A stretch of DNA of 8,262 nucleotides from Anaerolineae bacterium. GTDB taxonomy: Bacteria; Chloroflexota; Anaerolineae; B4-G1; SLSP01. The stretch covers positions 1 through 8,262 of the forward strand of contig JAIOSN010000047.1 in NCBI GenBank assembly GCA_021107605.1. Direction: 5' to 3'. Positions 1 through 6,048 of this stretch are shown one piece after another. Position 1 is the stretch's first letter. The number at the start of each line of letters is the position of its first letter. The position numbers and the translations under genes were made by a program. The notes under the pieces are model-generated. The model ran no database searches. It was given only the letters and a program-made list of their open reading frames with translations, and was not told where the DNA came from.

Positions 1-23
1 TCCTACCCGAACCCCATACAGCA

Positions 24-983
24 TCATCTATTTCTGCGTGGTAGCAATGTAGGCCGGGCAAGACTATCATTCAGTCTGATTCTGCCATAACGCCACCGCA
101 CCCATCCGAGCATCAAAAGCAAATTTGCCAATTCGTAGCCTAAGAAGCCTACCCCTGCCAGTATGATGAACCCGCTGTTATCATTACTCCCTTGTCCATT
201 GTTGCCCATCCGGGCAACGAAGAAAGCCGTAGCAGCATGAGCCTCGCTTGCCCCCACGCCCAACACTACTGCCACCACAAAATCCCAAGCTATATGATGG
301 GCCAGCGCAATGGCTATCCGGCCTGTCAGTAGATAGCTGAGGGCATATATCAGGGTGTCTACAAAAACAAATATCAGGAAGACTAGATTGCCCCTATGCA
401 TCATTGCCGAAATCGCCGAGGCTCCCATCATCGCTGCTACCGCAGCGACCTTTGGGCCAAACCAGCTTGTATTTAGTCCCTCAAACAGGTTGCGAATATG
501 GTATGCTCTGGCGAGTTCCTCAAACATACCTATACTCGTATACTGAAAGATCATGATGAGCACGGCCAACGGGAACGACACACTGGCTATCCCCACCATG
601 AACACCGGTTCGAACGTCACCCACCCTATCACCACCGCGATCAGCGCCAGCCCAACGGGGAGCACTGAACCCAACACCAGCCCGCAGGCAAAATCCGCCC
701 ACCATACATGACTGTTGAGATGCATCCCAAAATCAGAGAATTTTCGTCTATCCAGGAAACGCCCGGCAAACCAGACGCTGAACAGTGTGACGCTCAACAA
801 CACTGAGTAAACTAGCACCTCAAACCAGGAAGACTGCGCCTCGACGGTACCGGTGTAGGCCGTGATCAGCCTCAGAAGCAGCAGAGCCAGTCCAAGGTTG
901 AGAGATAACTGAATCGCCAGCCGCCAGCCCGCACGCAGGCGTATTTCAGGTGCATTCCAGAAGAGAATCTTGATGTAGTTCAT
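24..983 (-). CDS. CPBP-family intramembrane protease-like protein with divergent motif 1
   Basis: A 319-residue hydrophobic protein with about eight predicted membrane segments (roughly 20-42, 57-75, 94-120, 133-150, 176-192, 200-219, 230-245, 270-293). The CPBP (Abi) family signature is recognisable: a Glu-Glu pair at 155-156 followed by Arg159, a His/Asn pair at H196 and N199 (MMHRGN), and HHIAWD at 229-234. Family members are membrane-embedded glutamic-type proteases related to Rce1, and many bacterial ones have unknown substrates. Motif 1 is odd: the usual spacing is EExxxR, but here it is EELAR, one residue short, while the following NLFEGL matches the family. Motif 2 has Ser192 where Phe is usual. 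The start is supported by GAGGT 4-5 bases upstream of the ATG. The gene is divergent from the NYN gene; its downstream neighbour lies outside the window. Family membership is fairly sure, but catalytic activity is uncertain. Confidence 0.8.
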   Translation of the reverse strand: MNYIKILFWNAPEIRLRAGWRLAIQLSLNLGLALLLLRLITAYTGTVEAQSSWFEVLVYSVLLSVTLFSVWFAGRFLDRRKFSDFGMHLNSHVWWADFACGLVLGSVLPVGLALIAVVIGWVTFEPVFMVGIASVSFPLAVLIMIFQYTSIGMFEELARAYHIRNLFEGLNTSWFGPKVAAVAAMMGASAISAMMHRGNLVFLIFVFVDTLIYALSYLLTGRIAIALAHHIAWDFVVAVVLGVGASEAHAATAFFVARMGNNGQGSNDNSGFIILAGVGFLGYELANLLLMLGWVRWRYGRIRLNDSLARPTLLPRRNR

Positions 984-1096
984 ACTACCTCGCTATCTTG
1001 CTATCCCTTCGTCGCCGGAGACCTGGAATTCTATACCGGAGAAGAGCTCATCAACGTGCTCTGGTTGTAATGGCTGTTATGCTCGTCTAATATGTA
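984..1096. other. Intergenic region upstream of the CPBP gene
   Basis: Non-coding DNA between two divergent genes. On the minus strand there is a weak promoter candidate for the CPBP gene: TAGAAT at 1028-1033 as the -10 and TTGATG at 1049-1054 as the -35, with a suboptimal 15-nt spacer. It would give a leader of about 40 nt. No RNA gene or repeat was seen. Confidence 0.3.
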
Positions 1097-1124
1097 TTGA
1101 CAAATGTATATCGTATGCTATACT
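1097..1124 (+). promoter_or_regulatory. Sigma-70-type promoter of the NYN gene, with overlapping direct repeat
   Basis: TTGACA at 1097-1102 and TATACT at 1119-1124 are separated by 16 nt, and TGC directly before the -10 gives an extended -10 element. This is the best promoter match in the window and predicts a start near 1131, leaving a leader of about 110 nt before the NYN ATG. Two copies of ATGTAT (1092-1097 and 1104-1109), 12 nt apart, flank and overlap the -35, and GTATA (1106-1110) faces TATAC (1119-1123) across the -10. These could bind a regulator, but no regulator gene is visible here. Confidence 0.65.
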
Positions 1125-1141
1125 ATTTTTGATTATAGCCC

Positions 1142-1187
1142 GCGAATGTACACCGATGGAAGAATCCCTCGGAACAATGGCATTCGC
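1142..1187 (+). promoter_or_regulatory. Predicted folded element in the NYN leader
   Basis: GCGAATG (1142-1148) is perfectly complementary to CATTCGC (1181-1187). Inside lie CCGA (1153-1156) facing TCGG (1169-1172) and GGA (1158-1160) facing TCC (1165-1167) around an AGAA loop. The three nested pairings predict a compact stem-loop just after the inferred transcription start. I do not recognise it as a known riboswitch class. It may be a regulatory leader or an RNA target; the pairing is seen, the function is not. Confidence 0.4.
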
Positions 1188-1232
1188 AATGATTACCCCA
1201 GGGGACGCAATATGCGTCCCCTGAATTATTAG
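1146..1232 (+). CDS. Possible 28-residue leader ORF upstream of the NYN gene
   Basis: An ATG at 1146 opens a 28-codon frame that ends with TAG at 1230-1232. The stop overlaps the Shine-Dalgarno AGGAG (1231-1235) of the NYN gene and ends 8 nt before its ATG. The peptide would start MYTDGRIPRN and end RPLNY; it is basic, with no recognisable domain. The position fits translational coupling or attenuation. Against it, no Shine-Dalgarno lies before its ATG, and a chance frame of this length is common. Low confidence that it is translated. Confidence 0.2.
   Translation: MYTDGRIPRNNGIRNDYPRGRNMRPLNY
1199..1223 (+). promoter_or_regulatory. Perfect 11-bp hairpin just upstream of the NYN ribosome-binding site
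   Basis: CAGGGGACGCA (1199-1209) pairs without mismatch to TGCGTCCCCTG (1213-1223) around the 3-nt loop ATA. It lies 7 nt before the AGGAG at 1231-1235. No T-run follows on either strand, so it is not an intrinsic terminator. In the transcript it could affect ribosome access or act as an RNase processing site; as DNA it could be an operator. The structure is certain at sequence level, the role is inferred. Confidence 0.65.
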
Positions 1233-1240
1233 GAGTAGAC

Positions 1241-1834
1241 ATGGACAAAGTCAAGATTTTTGTAGATTTTTGGAACTTACAGTTAAGCATCAACGAAAAT
1301 ACACTCCCAGGGTATCGGCTTGATTGGAAAAAACTATCTCCGTATCTAATCCATGAGGCCAAAAATATTCTGGCAACACCATTGCGGTTCGATGGAACAA
1401 ATGTGTACATCTCTTATAATTCACATACTCCCAAGGGTGTTAATTTGCACCGCTGGAGCAGCAACACACTTGATCGTTTTCCTGGAATTAGCGTGATATC
1501 TAAAGAACGTAAGCCTAAGTATCCCCCCAAATGTCCTCATTGTTACAAGACAATAGAGCTTTGTCCACATTGTGGTGATAAATTATTGGGAACAATTGAA
1601 AAAGGAATAGATACAGCAATTGTTACCGACATGATAAAGCTAGCTTGGGAAGAAGCCTGGGATGTAGCTTTATTAGTTTCTTCTGATAGAGATTTTATTC
1701 CCCTTGTCGACTTTCTCACTAACAAAGGCCGTCGAGTTATCAACGTATATTTTCCGCCTAAAGGCATACACTTAGCGAAAAAGTGTTGGGCCAGCATTGA
1801 TCTCAGGTCACATTTGCATAAGTTATCTCGCTGA
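1241..1834 (+). CDS. NYN-domain putative ribonuclease with inserted zinc ribbon
   Basis: A 197-residue protein of the NYN/LabA (DUF88) PIN-like fold, a family of metal-dependent RNases or RNA-binding proteins. The N-terminal strand carries VDFWN (D9, N12). The later acidic cluster is visible as KGIDTAIVTDMI (D124, D130) and SSDRDF (D149, D151). Together these give the acidic residues expected for a metal-binding site. Between the halves sits a zinc-ribbon-like insert, CPHC (98-101) and CPHC (108-111), probably for nucleic acid recognition or stability. There is no signal peptide or membrane segment, so it is cytoplasmic. The start is set by AGGAG at 1231-1235, 5 nt before the ATG. It ends in tandem stops TGA-TAG. 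Sampled stretches are about 40% GC against 65-70% in the convergent gene, which suggests horizontal acquisition. Its target is unknown, and it has no obvious partner gene here. Confidence 0.85.
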   Translation: MDKVKIFVDFWNLQLSINENTLPGYRLDWKKLSPYLIHEAKNILATPLRFDGTNVYISYNSHTPKGVNLHRWSSNTLDRFPGISVISKERKPKYPPKCPHCYKTIELCPHCGDKLLGTIEKGIDTAIVTDMIKLAWEEAWDVALLVSSDRDFIPLVDFLTNKGRRVINVYFPPKGIHLAKKCWASIDLRSHLHKLSR

Positions 1835-1850
1835 TAGTCCGAAAGTGAAG

Positions 1851-1889
1851 TGTGATAATTGCAATAGGCAAGGTTCACAATATTTTTTT
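1851..1889 (+). terminator. Likely intrinsic terminator of the NYN gene
   Basis: A two-part stem, TGTGA (1851-1855) with TCACA (1875-1879) and, inside, TTGC (1859-1862) with GCAA (1868-1871) around loop AATAG. A symmetric 3x3 internal loop separates the parts. Seven Ts follow at 1883-1889. It starts 16 nt after the NYN stop and sits at the convergent junction with the glycosyltransferase gene. The stem is not GC-rich, so strength is uncertain. Confidence 0.5.
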
Positions 1890-1896
1890 GTTCATT

Positions 1897-3888
1897 CTAC
1901 TGACTCAAAATCACCGCCTGCTCAATCCAGCCCCCGGCCGGATTGCCGGCCTCATCCAGCACCGCCAGCCCCGCCCCGTTATCGCGACGGTACAGCCCGA
2001 TGCGCAAGGTGTCCCGCGCTGGATCGGGCTGTACGCCGGGCAAGAAGTGCTCATCCAAGATCAGATCGCCCGCCTGCCAACGCGTGGTGGGTAGCTGTCC
2101 TCCCCCCGGCGGCGAGTCATGCTGCTCGAGCTGCTCGCCATCTCGTAGATAGTGGACGAAAACGATGTACTCCGCCGCCGGCGCGCTCTCCGCGCGCCAC
2201 CAGAGCTGCACCCGCGCTCCCGCCTCCTCCGGCGTGACTAACGCTGCATGCAATGTGAGGCCGGCCTTGAAGTGCGCCACCGCCACCGGGATTTCCGGTA
2301 CCGGGTCAACTTGGATGATAAGCGCGATGGTGGTTGGCTCTGGCTCCTTATCGCCCTGGGACTGCGGCCCCTCGCGCACGCGCAGATACGCCGGATGTGC
2401 GATGAGCGGCCAGACCTCCGGCACCCAATCGCGGTAGGGCCAGACGATAAAGGCCTGACTGGTCGCGCCCGTGACTTTCTCCGCCGGTAGAAAACGCACT
2501 TTCTCCTGGGGAACCAAGAAAGGAATCGCCGTCCACGAATCCCACAGTTGCGCGTCCAAGTAGATGATACGTTCGTTCTTCGGCCCGTGGAGCATTTGCG
2601 CGCCGTCCCAGCCGGCGTCGCGCAGCGTGTTGATCTCTCCCGCCAGCGCCACCGGCCCCGCCTCGAACCAATGGTAAGCGAGCGGCGCCTCCGCGTAATG
2701 GATGAAGTAATCTGTCGTCGTTGAAGCGAGCTCCATTCCCCAGAGGAGCGCGGGGAGCAGAAGCAGCACACGCGGCAGAGAGTGCGAATGGCGCGCGTTG
2801 AGACGCGCTTGCAGCCAATCTAATCCCAGTGCGGGAAGCAGCGCGACCACCGGCAAGATTCCCACGGCGCGCAGAAAGTGCGGTGCGTCTTCGGCCAGGA
2901 GCGTGGGCACGGCCATGACGGTGATCCAGAGCAACACCAGCGCCGCGCTCGCGTCGCGCCGGAAACGCGCCAGAGCTACGCCCACGCCGGTGACGAACGC
3001 TAATCCCAGCGCCGGCCCCCAGACCGGACGCCAGGCCAGGTTATGCCGCCAGATGCGGTCGCCGCGCAGGAAGAACATCTCTGCTGTGCGCCAGGCGTGA
3101 TGCAGGAGTAAGCCCCACGGGTTACCGCCGTTGATCTCCGGGCTGAAGACGGAGACTTGCCCGCTGCGCCCTAAGATGATTTCGGGATGCAAGCCGGTAT
3201 AGATTCCCAGCGGGGCGAGGGCGAGCAGCGCCGCGCCGCAAAAGAGCAGTGCTCCGCGCCACCGGGACAAGGCTTCCTCGCGGTGACAGAGCAGCGCGTA
3301 GCCTACAAAAACAACTAACGCGACCGGCGTAAAGCGCACGGCGGTGTAGGTGTACCAGCTCGCGCCGTAGAATGCACCTGCCGCGATCCAGTAGCGAGAG
3401 CGGCGTGTCTTCACCGCGCGCGCCGCCTGTGCTAGGCAGAGCGCGCTGAAGAGCGGCAACAAGATAGCTCTAAACCCCACACGGCTGAGGTGTAGGTGCC
3501 AGAAGGTGACGGTCAACACGGCTAGGGACCAACGTCCAATTTTCTCCCCAAAAAGAACCCGTGCGAAATCATAAGTGGCAGCCAGCGTGAGCACGCCGAT
3601 AAAGAAGGAGGGCAGCCGGATGGCCAGCGGGGTGCGGCCCAGCAAGCCTACGCAAGCCGTGACCAGGTAGATGAAGAGCGGCTCGCGGCCATTGTTGGCG
3701 GTGAAGTAGAGCGGGAAGCGCCCCGCCAGCACGCGCAGCGCGTCTAGGCCATGTTGCGCCTCGTCGTGGTACAGTCCCGGCGGGATTTGGCCGGGAGCGG
3801 CCAGACGCAACGCCGCTCCGAGCAAGAGCAGCGTCAAGACAAGCGCGCGGTTGCGCCAGAAAGGGGAGCGGGAACGTTGGGAAGACAT
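1897..3888 (-). CDS. GT39-family membrane glycosyltransferase (ArnT/PMT-like)
   Basis: A 663-residue polytopic membrane protein. After a short basic N-terminus and a first membrane helix (about 15-31) comes YHDEAQHG, with the Asp42-Glu43 pair expected of GT39/ArnT-like enzymes in the first extracytoplasmic loop. NGREPLF follows at 66-72 and DAPHFLRA at 334-341, both typical of the family. Around ten membrane segments run to about residue 390. The rest is soluble: a linker, then a beta-rich domain (about 540-663) containing FVHYLRDGE and QHDSPPGGG. Similar tails are frequent in Chloroflexota GT39 proteins and resemble carbohydrate-binding beta-sandwiches. GT39 enzymes transfer sugar from a polyprenyl-phosphate donor to an extracytoplasmic acceptor; the substrate here is unknown. 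Its ATG directly follows the methyltransferase TAA with no gap and only a weak upstream G-rich ribosome-binding site, so coupled translation is likely. High GC. Confidence 0.85.
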   Translation of the reverse strand: MSSQRSRSPFWRNRALVLTLLLLGAALRLAAPGQIPPGLYHDEAQHGLDALRVLAGRFPLYFTANNGREPLFIYLVTACVGLLGRTPLAIRLPSFFIGVLTLAATYDFARVLFGEKIGRWSLAVLTVTFWHLHLSRVGFRAILLPLFSALCLAQAARAVKTRRSRYWIAAGAFYGASWYTYTAVRFTPVALVVFVGYALLCHREEALSRWRGALLFCGAALLALAPLGIYTGLHPEIILGRSGQVSVFSPEINGGNPWGLLLHHAWRTAEMFFLRGDRIWRHNLAWRPVWGPALGLAFVTGVGVALARFRRDASAALVLLWITVMAVPTLLAEDAPHFLRAVGILPVVALLPALGLDWLQARLNARHSHSLPRVLLLLPALLWGMELASTTTDYFIHYAEAPLAYHWFEAGPVALAGEINTLRDAGWDGAQMLHGPKNERIIYLDAQLWDSWTAIPFLVPQEKVRFLPAEKVTGATSQAFIVWPYRDWVPEVWPLIAHPAYLRVREGPQSQGDKEPEPTTIALIIQVDPVPEIPVAVAHFKAGLTLHAALVTPEEAGARVQLWWRAESAPAAEYIVFVHYLRDGEQLEQHDSPPGGGQLPTTRWQAGDLILDEHFLPGVQPDPARDTLRIGLYRRDNGAGLAVLDEAGNPAGGWIEQAVILSQ

Positions 3889-4980
3889 TTAGCGACCGTC
3901 CCCGATAAAGAGTAATTCCTCACTGTTTTGCTGGTCTGAAAGCGCGTACTTGTAACGGCCAGATTGCACCACCCGCACCTGGGATTTGTATTTTCGCAAC
4001 AGACCACGCAACTCTTCTGCTGTAGGTATCCCGTCGCTGCGGTAGGAGACAACCAGAATGCTCTCTTGATAGTGGGCAAATAATCTCTCAAAAGCCGCGT
4101 AAATCTGCTCTCTATTGGTCCAAATACAAGGTTGGCGTTTCAACCGGCGATGTTTAGATTGATGATCAATCTGGGTTTCCCACTGCTTATAATTCGTCAG
4201 CCCCTCTAAGAAATGGTAGAAGTCGCGGTAATCCACGCCAGCGCCGCGCGCGGAAATATACGGAGTATCAATGTAGACCAGATCGTACTCATTGGGGATA
4301 TCCAGCGCGTCCATATTCAGCGCGTGGTTGGCTTGACCGTTATCGAATACTGCCTGGTTAGCCTCCGCGATAATTTCCTGGAACCATGACGGGAAGGGTC
4401 TATCCCACGAGGTTTTGTTACCAAAAGAACGCTCCACATCCGCCAGCCGGAGGTAGAGATTTTTGCGGTGAAAGAGATTGTAAGGGCGTTTGACGATGGC
4501 TGCTTGGGCTAACGCGAAGAATGCCAGCGCGAATTTGTAGGGATTTTCCAGTTGCCGGATATTCGTGATGGTCTGATCAAGCCAAGCGTTCTCTTCAGCC
4601 GTAAAATATATGTCGGGGAAGTTGTCCTGAATCAAGGTGGGGTATTCAATATCAGCATGTTGCTGGAGCAACCAGCTGATTTCGTGAGAGGTCAGCCGCA
4701 CATCCCGATTTTCGACCAGCGCCCTGCCGAAATGATAGTTGAAACGCAAAATGTCGTTGTAGGTCACGCACTTGCCCGCTTGCTTAAAGCGATAGGCTAT
4801 GCTGCCGGTGCCGCCAAAAGCATCAAGACAAGAGGTGAAATCCAATGATTTTATCTCTTCCCAGATCCAGTCAGCTAATTTAGCCTTGCTACCCTGATAA
4901 CGAGTGCTGGGGAATTTGGCCGTCAGAGATTTATTCGCGAAGAGGGAAGGCTGATAGTTGTAGGCAACCTGCGCACTCAT
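3889..4980 (-). CDS. D12-class N6-adenine DNA methyltransferase
   Basis: A 363-residue enzyme predicted to transfer a methyl group from S-adenosylmethionine to adenine N6 in a specific DNA sequence. Motifs run in the alpha (Dam-like) order: RYQGSK at 27-32 (motif X), DAFGGTG at 53-59 (motif I, SAM binding), a long target-recognition region at about 80-230, then YIDTPY at 236-241 as the catalytic motif IV. The usual form is DPPY; Thr replaces the first Pro. The C-terminus (SYRSDG at 312-317, ELLFIG at 355-360) resembles methyltransferases of restriction systems more than housekeeping Dam. The ATG overlaps the kinase stop as ATGA, and AGGTGA lies 4 nt upstream. No restriction endonuclease is visible, so it appears to be an orphan here. 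Sampled rows are about 45-53% GC, below its flanking genes, suggesting acquisition. The recognition site cannot be read from sequence. Confidence 0.9.
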   Translation of the reverse strand: MSAQVAYNYQPSLFANKSLTAKFPSTRYQGSKAKLADWIWEEIKSLDFTSCLDAFGGTGSIAYRFKQAGKCVTYNDILRFNYHFGRALVENRDVRLTSHEISWLLQQHADIEYPTLIQDNFPDIYFTAEENAWLDQTITNIRQLENPYKFALAFFALAQAAIVKRPYNLFHRKNLYLRLADVERSFGNKTSWDRPFPSWFQEIIAEANQAVFDNGQANHALNMDALDIPNEYDLVYIDTPYISARGAGVDYRDFYHFLEGLTNYKQWETQIDHQSKHRRLKRQPCIWTNREQIYAAFERLFAHYQESILVVSYRSDGIPTAEELRGLLRKYKSQVRVVQSGRYKYALSDQQNSEELLFIGDGR

Positions 4981-5780
4981 GCTTTCACCTGGATCAGTGT
5001 CCCCGGCGTGGATTCCGGCTCCAAGAGCGCGCGCACTAGATTGCCCGGCTCGCGTCCGGTGAAGATCCAGGCGCGCAGATCCGGCAGACGTTGCACCAAC
5101 GCCAACATCTGTTCCACTTTGTCCGCCATGCCGCCGGTGACGTCAACGCAGCCAGAACCGCGCAGGAACTGGGCAACGACCGGGTAATTCGCCGGGGTGA
5201 TGGTGGGGATAAGGCGGTGTTGGTCATCCAGCACGCCAGGCGCGTTGCCCAAGAGCAGGACGCGCTTTGGTTGGAGGATGGGCGCCCAATGAACGAAGAG
5301 GTCTTCCGTCGAAAGGATCGTGCCGCCGCGTTCAGTATCGAACGCCACATCACCGAAGATGAGCGGAATCAATTTGGTCTTCAGCGCGTAGCGGAGCGGC
5401 GCTAGCTGCCATTCTGATATCTGACCGGCTCTCGCCAACACCGCCGCTGAAGGCGGCAAGCTGAACACCGGAACTCCCTCTGCCAGGAAAACATCCGTCA
5501 CGAGGCGGTTGAGGCGCGCGGCAGCGGCGCCAATCTGCGCGAAGCCGGCCCAGGATACCTCCGCCTGGGGGCTTGCGGACAGAGGATGGCGTTTGGCAGC
5601 CCAATGTCCAAAGGAACCGGAGCCGTGCCCCAAGACGATGCGCAACCCTGGATTGCTCGCCAGCGCGGATTTCATCTCCTGGGCCAGCCGCCGAATGACC
5701 TGGGGACGCGGAGTCGCCTCGCGTTGCTTATCGGTGATCAATGAACCACCCAGTTTGACGAAAACCAATTCAGCACTCAT
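4977..5780 (-). CDS. ipk: Isopentenyl phosphate kinase
   Basis: A 267-residue amino acid kinase-fold enzyme that phosphorylates isopentenyl phosphate with ATP to isopentenyl diphosphate, in the cytoplasm. The N-terminal KLGGSLITDK (9-18) holds the conserved Lys9. GSGSFGH (53-59) carries His59, equivalent to the histidine that marks isopentenyl phosphate kinases within the superfamily. GDVAFD (143-148), ILSTED (155-160) and DVTGGM plus K221 (213-221) are the nucleotide and metal-site blocks. Length matches the family (about 245-270). The start is supported by GGAG at 5788-5791, 7 nt before the ATG. Its TGA overlaps the methyltransferase ATG. With the nearby mevalonate kinase it points to the variant mevalonate pathway, in which mevalonate phosphate is decarboxylated before the second phosphorylation. 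A generic amino acid kinase is unlikely given the His and the ILSTED block. Confidence 0.92.
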   Translation of the reverse strand: MSAELVFVKLGGSLITDKQREATPRPQVIRRLAQEMKSALASNPGLRIVLGHGSGSFGHWAAKRHPLSASPQAEVSWAGFAQIGAAAARLNRLVTDVFLAEGVPVFSLPPSAAVLARAGQISEWQLAPLRYALKTKLIPLIFGDVAFDTERGGTILSTEDLFVHWAPILQPKRVLLLGNAPGVLDDQHRLIPTITPANYPVVAQFLRGSGCVDVTGGMADKVEQMLALVQRLPDLRAWIFTGREPGNLVRALLEPESTPGTLIQVKA

Positions 5781-5810
5781 AACCCAACTCCATTATCTTG
5801 CCTGATTTGG

Positions 5811-5840
5811 ACGCAGATGTGCGCAGAAAAACGCAGATTT
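5811..5840 (+). repeat. Three tandem decamers of ACGCAGAT type
   Basis: Three consecutive 10-nt units share the core CGCAGA: ACGCAGATGT, then GCGCAGAAAA, then ACGCAGATTT. The period matches roughly one DNA helical turn. The cluster lies about 30 nt upstream of the isopentenyl phosphate kinase ATG. Such units are common in intergenic DNA of environmental bacteria (recalled, not checked). Confidence 0.6.
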
Positions 5841-5915
5841 TTAATTTTTCTTAGGAAAGTATTTTAGGTCTCTGGGACTTTGCATGATTGATGCATCACG
5901 ACATTAATTTTTCAC

Positions 5916-5942
5916 CACAGATTACACAGATTGCACTGATTT
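5916..5942 (+). repeat. Three tandem nonamers of CACAGATT type
   Basis: Three 9-nt units in a row: CACAGATTA, CACAGATTG and CACTGATTT. They are related to the ACGCAGAT decamers and in the same orientation as the left cluster, but with a 9-nt period. No coding potential is visible. Confidence 0.55.
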
Positions 5943-5943
5943 C

Positions 5944-5973
5944 TTCGCGTTAATGCGCGCCATTCGCGGTTGA
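5944..5973 (+). repeat. TTCGCG-type short repeats
   Basis: Cores TTCGCG (5944-5949), TGCGCG (5954-5959) and TTCGCG (5963-5968) occur with spacings of 10 and 9 nt, directly after the CACAGATT units. This is a second repeat motif within the same element. Confidence 0.4.
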
Positions 5974-6016
5974 TTTTGGCTGGACCATGCGCAATCCTAA
6001 AGAGGCAGTATTTTTT

Positions 6017-6046
6017 ATCAGCGTTCATCTGCGTTAATCTGCGTCC
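6017..6046 (-). repeat. Three tandem decamers, inverted relative to 5811-5840
   Basis: On the plus strand the units read ATCAGCGTTC, ATCTGCGTTA and ATCTGCGTCC; on the minus strand they are ACGCAGAT-type decamers. The cluster ends two bases before the TAA of mevalonate kinase and forms the right arm of the inverted element. Confidence 0.6.
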
Positions 6047-6048
6047 GA

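Larger units (their letters stand above)
5809..6046. repeat. Repeat-rich element bounded by 30-nt inverted arms
   Basis: The gap between the two kinase genes is mostly repeat-derived. The left arm (5809-5838) and the reverse complement of the right arm (6017-6046) both begin GGACGCAGAT and agree at 24 of 30 positions by my hand alignment. Between them lie further decamer-like units and a TGATGCATCA palindrome (5889-5898). The layout, about 238 bp with inverted ends and no coding capacity, resembles a miniature mobile element or palindromic repeat, but no target duplication was found. It probably separates the kinase genes rather than encoding anything. Confidence 0.5.

Noticed and set aside
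1199..1223. Perfect hairpin read as an intrinsic terminator
   Set aside because: No T-run follows on either strand, and it lies between a strong promoter and the gene it would serve.
1123..1410. 95-codon minus-strand open frame over the NYN leader and 5' end
   Set aside because: It is antisense to a gene with clear motifs, promoter and ribosome-binding site, and has no recognisable domain.
1797..2237. 146-codon plus-strand open frame rich in Pro, Ala and Arg
   Set aside because: It is antisense to the 3' end of the glycosyltransferase gene, has the composition expected of a high-GC shadow frame, and shows no domain.
2238..2818. Long minus-strand open frames inside the glycosyltransferase gene
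   Set aside because: Arg/Ser/Ala-rich out-of-frame translations of a high-GC gene, with no motif or ribosome-binding site.
5811..6046. CRISPR-like array
   Set aside because: The units are 9-10 nt, directly adjacent and without spacers, and no cas gene is present.
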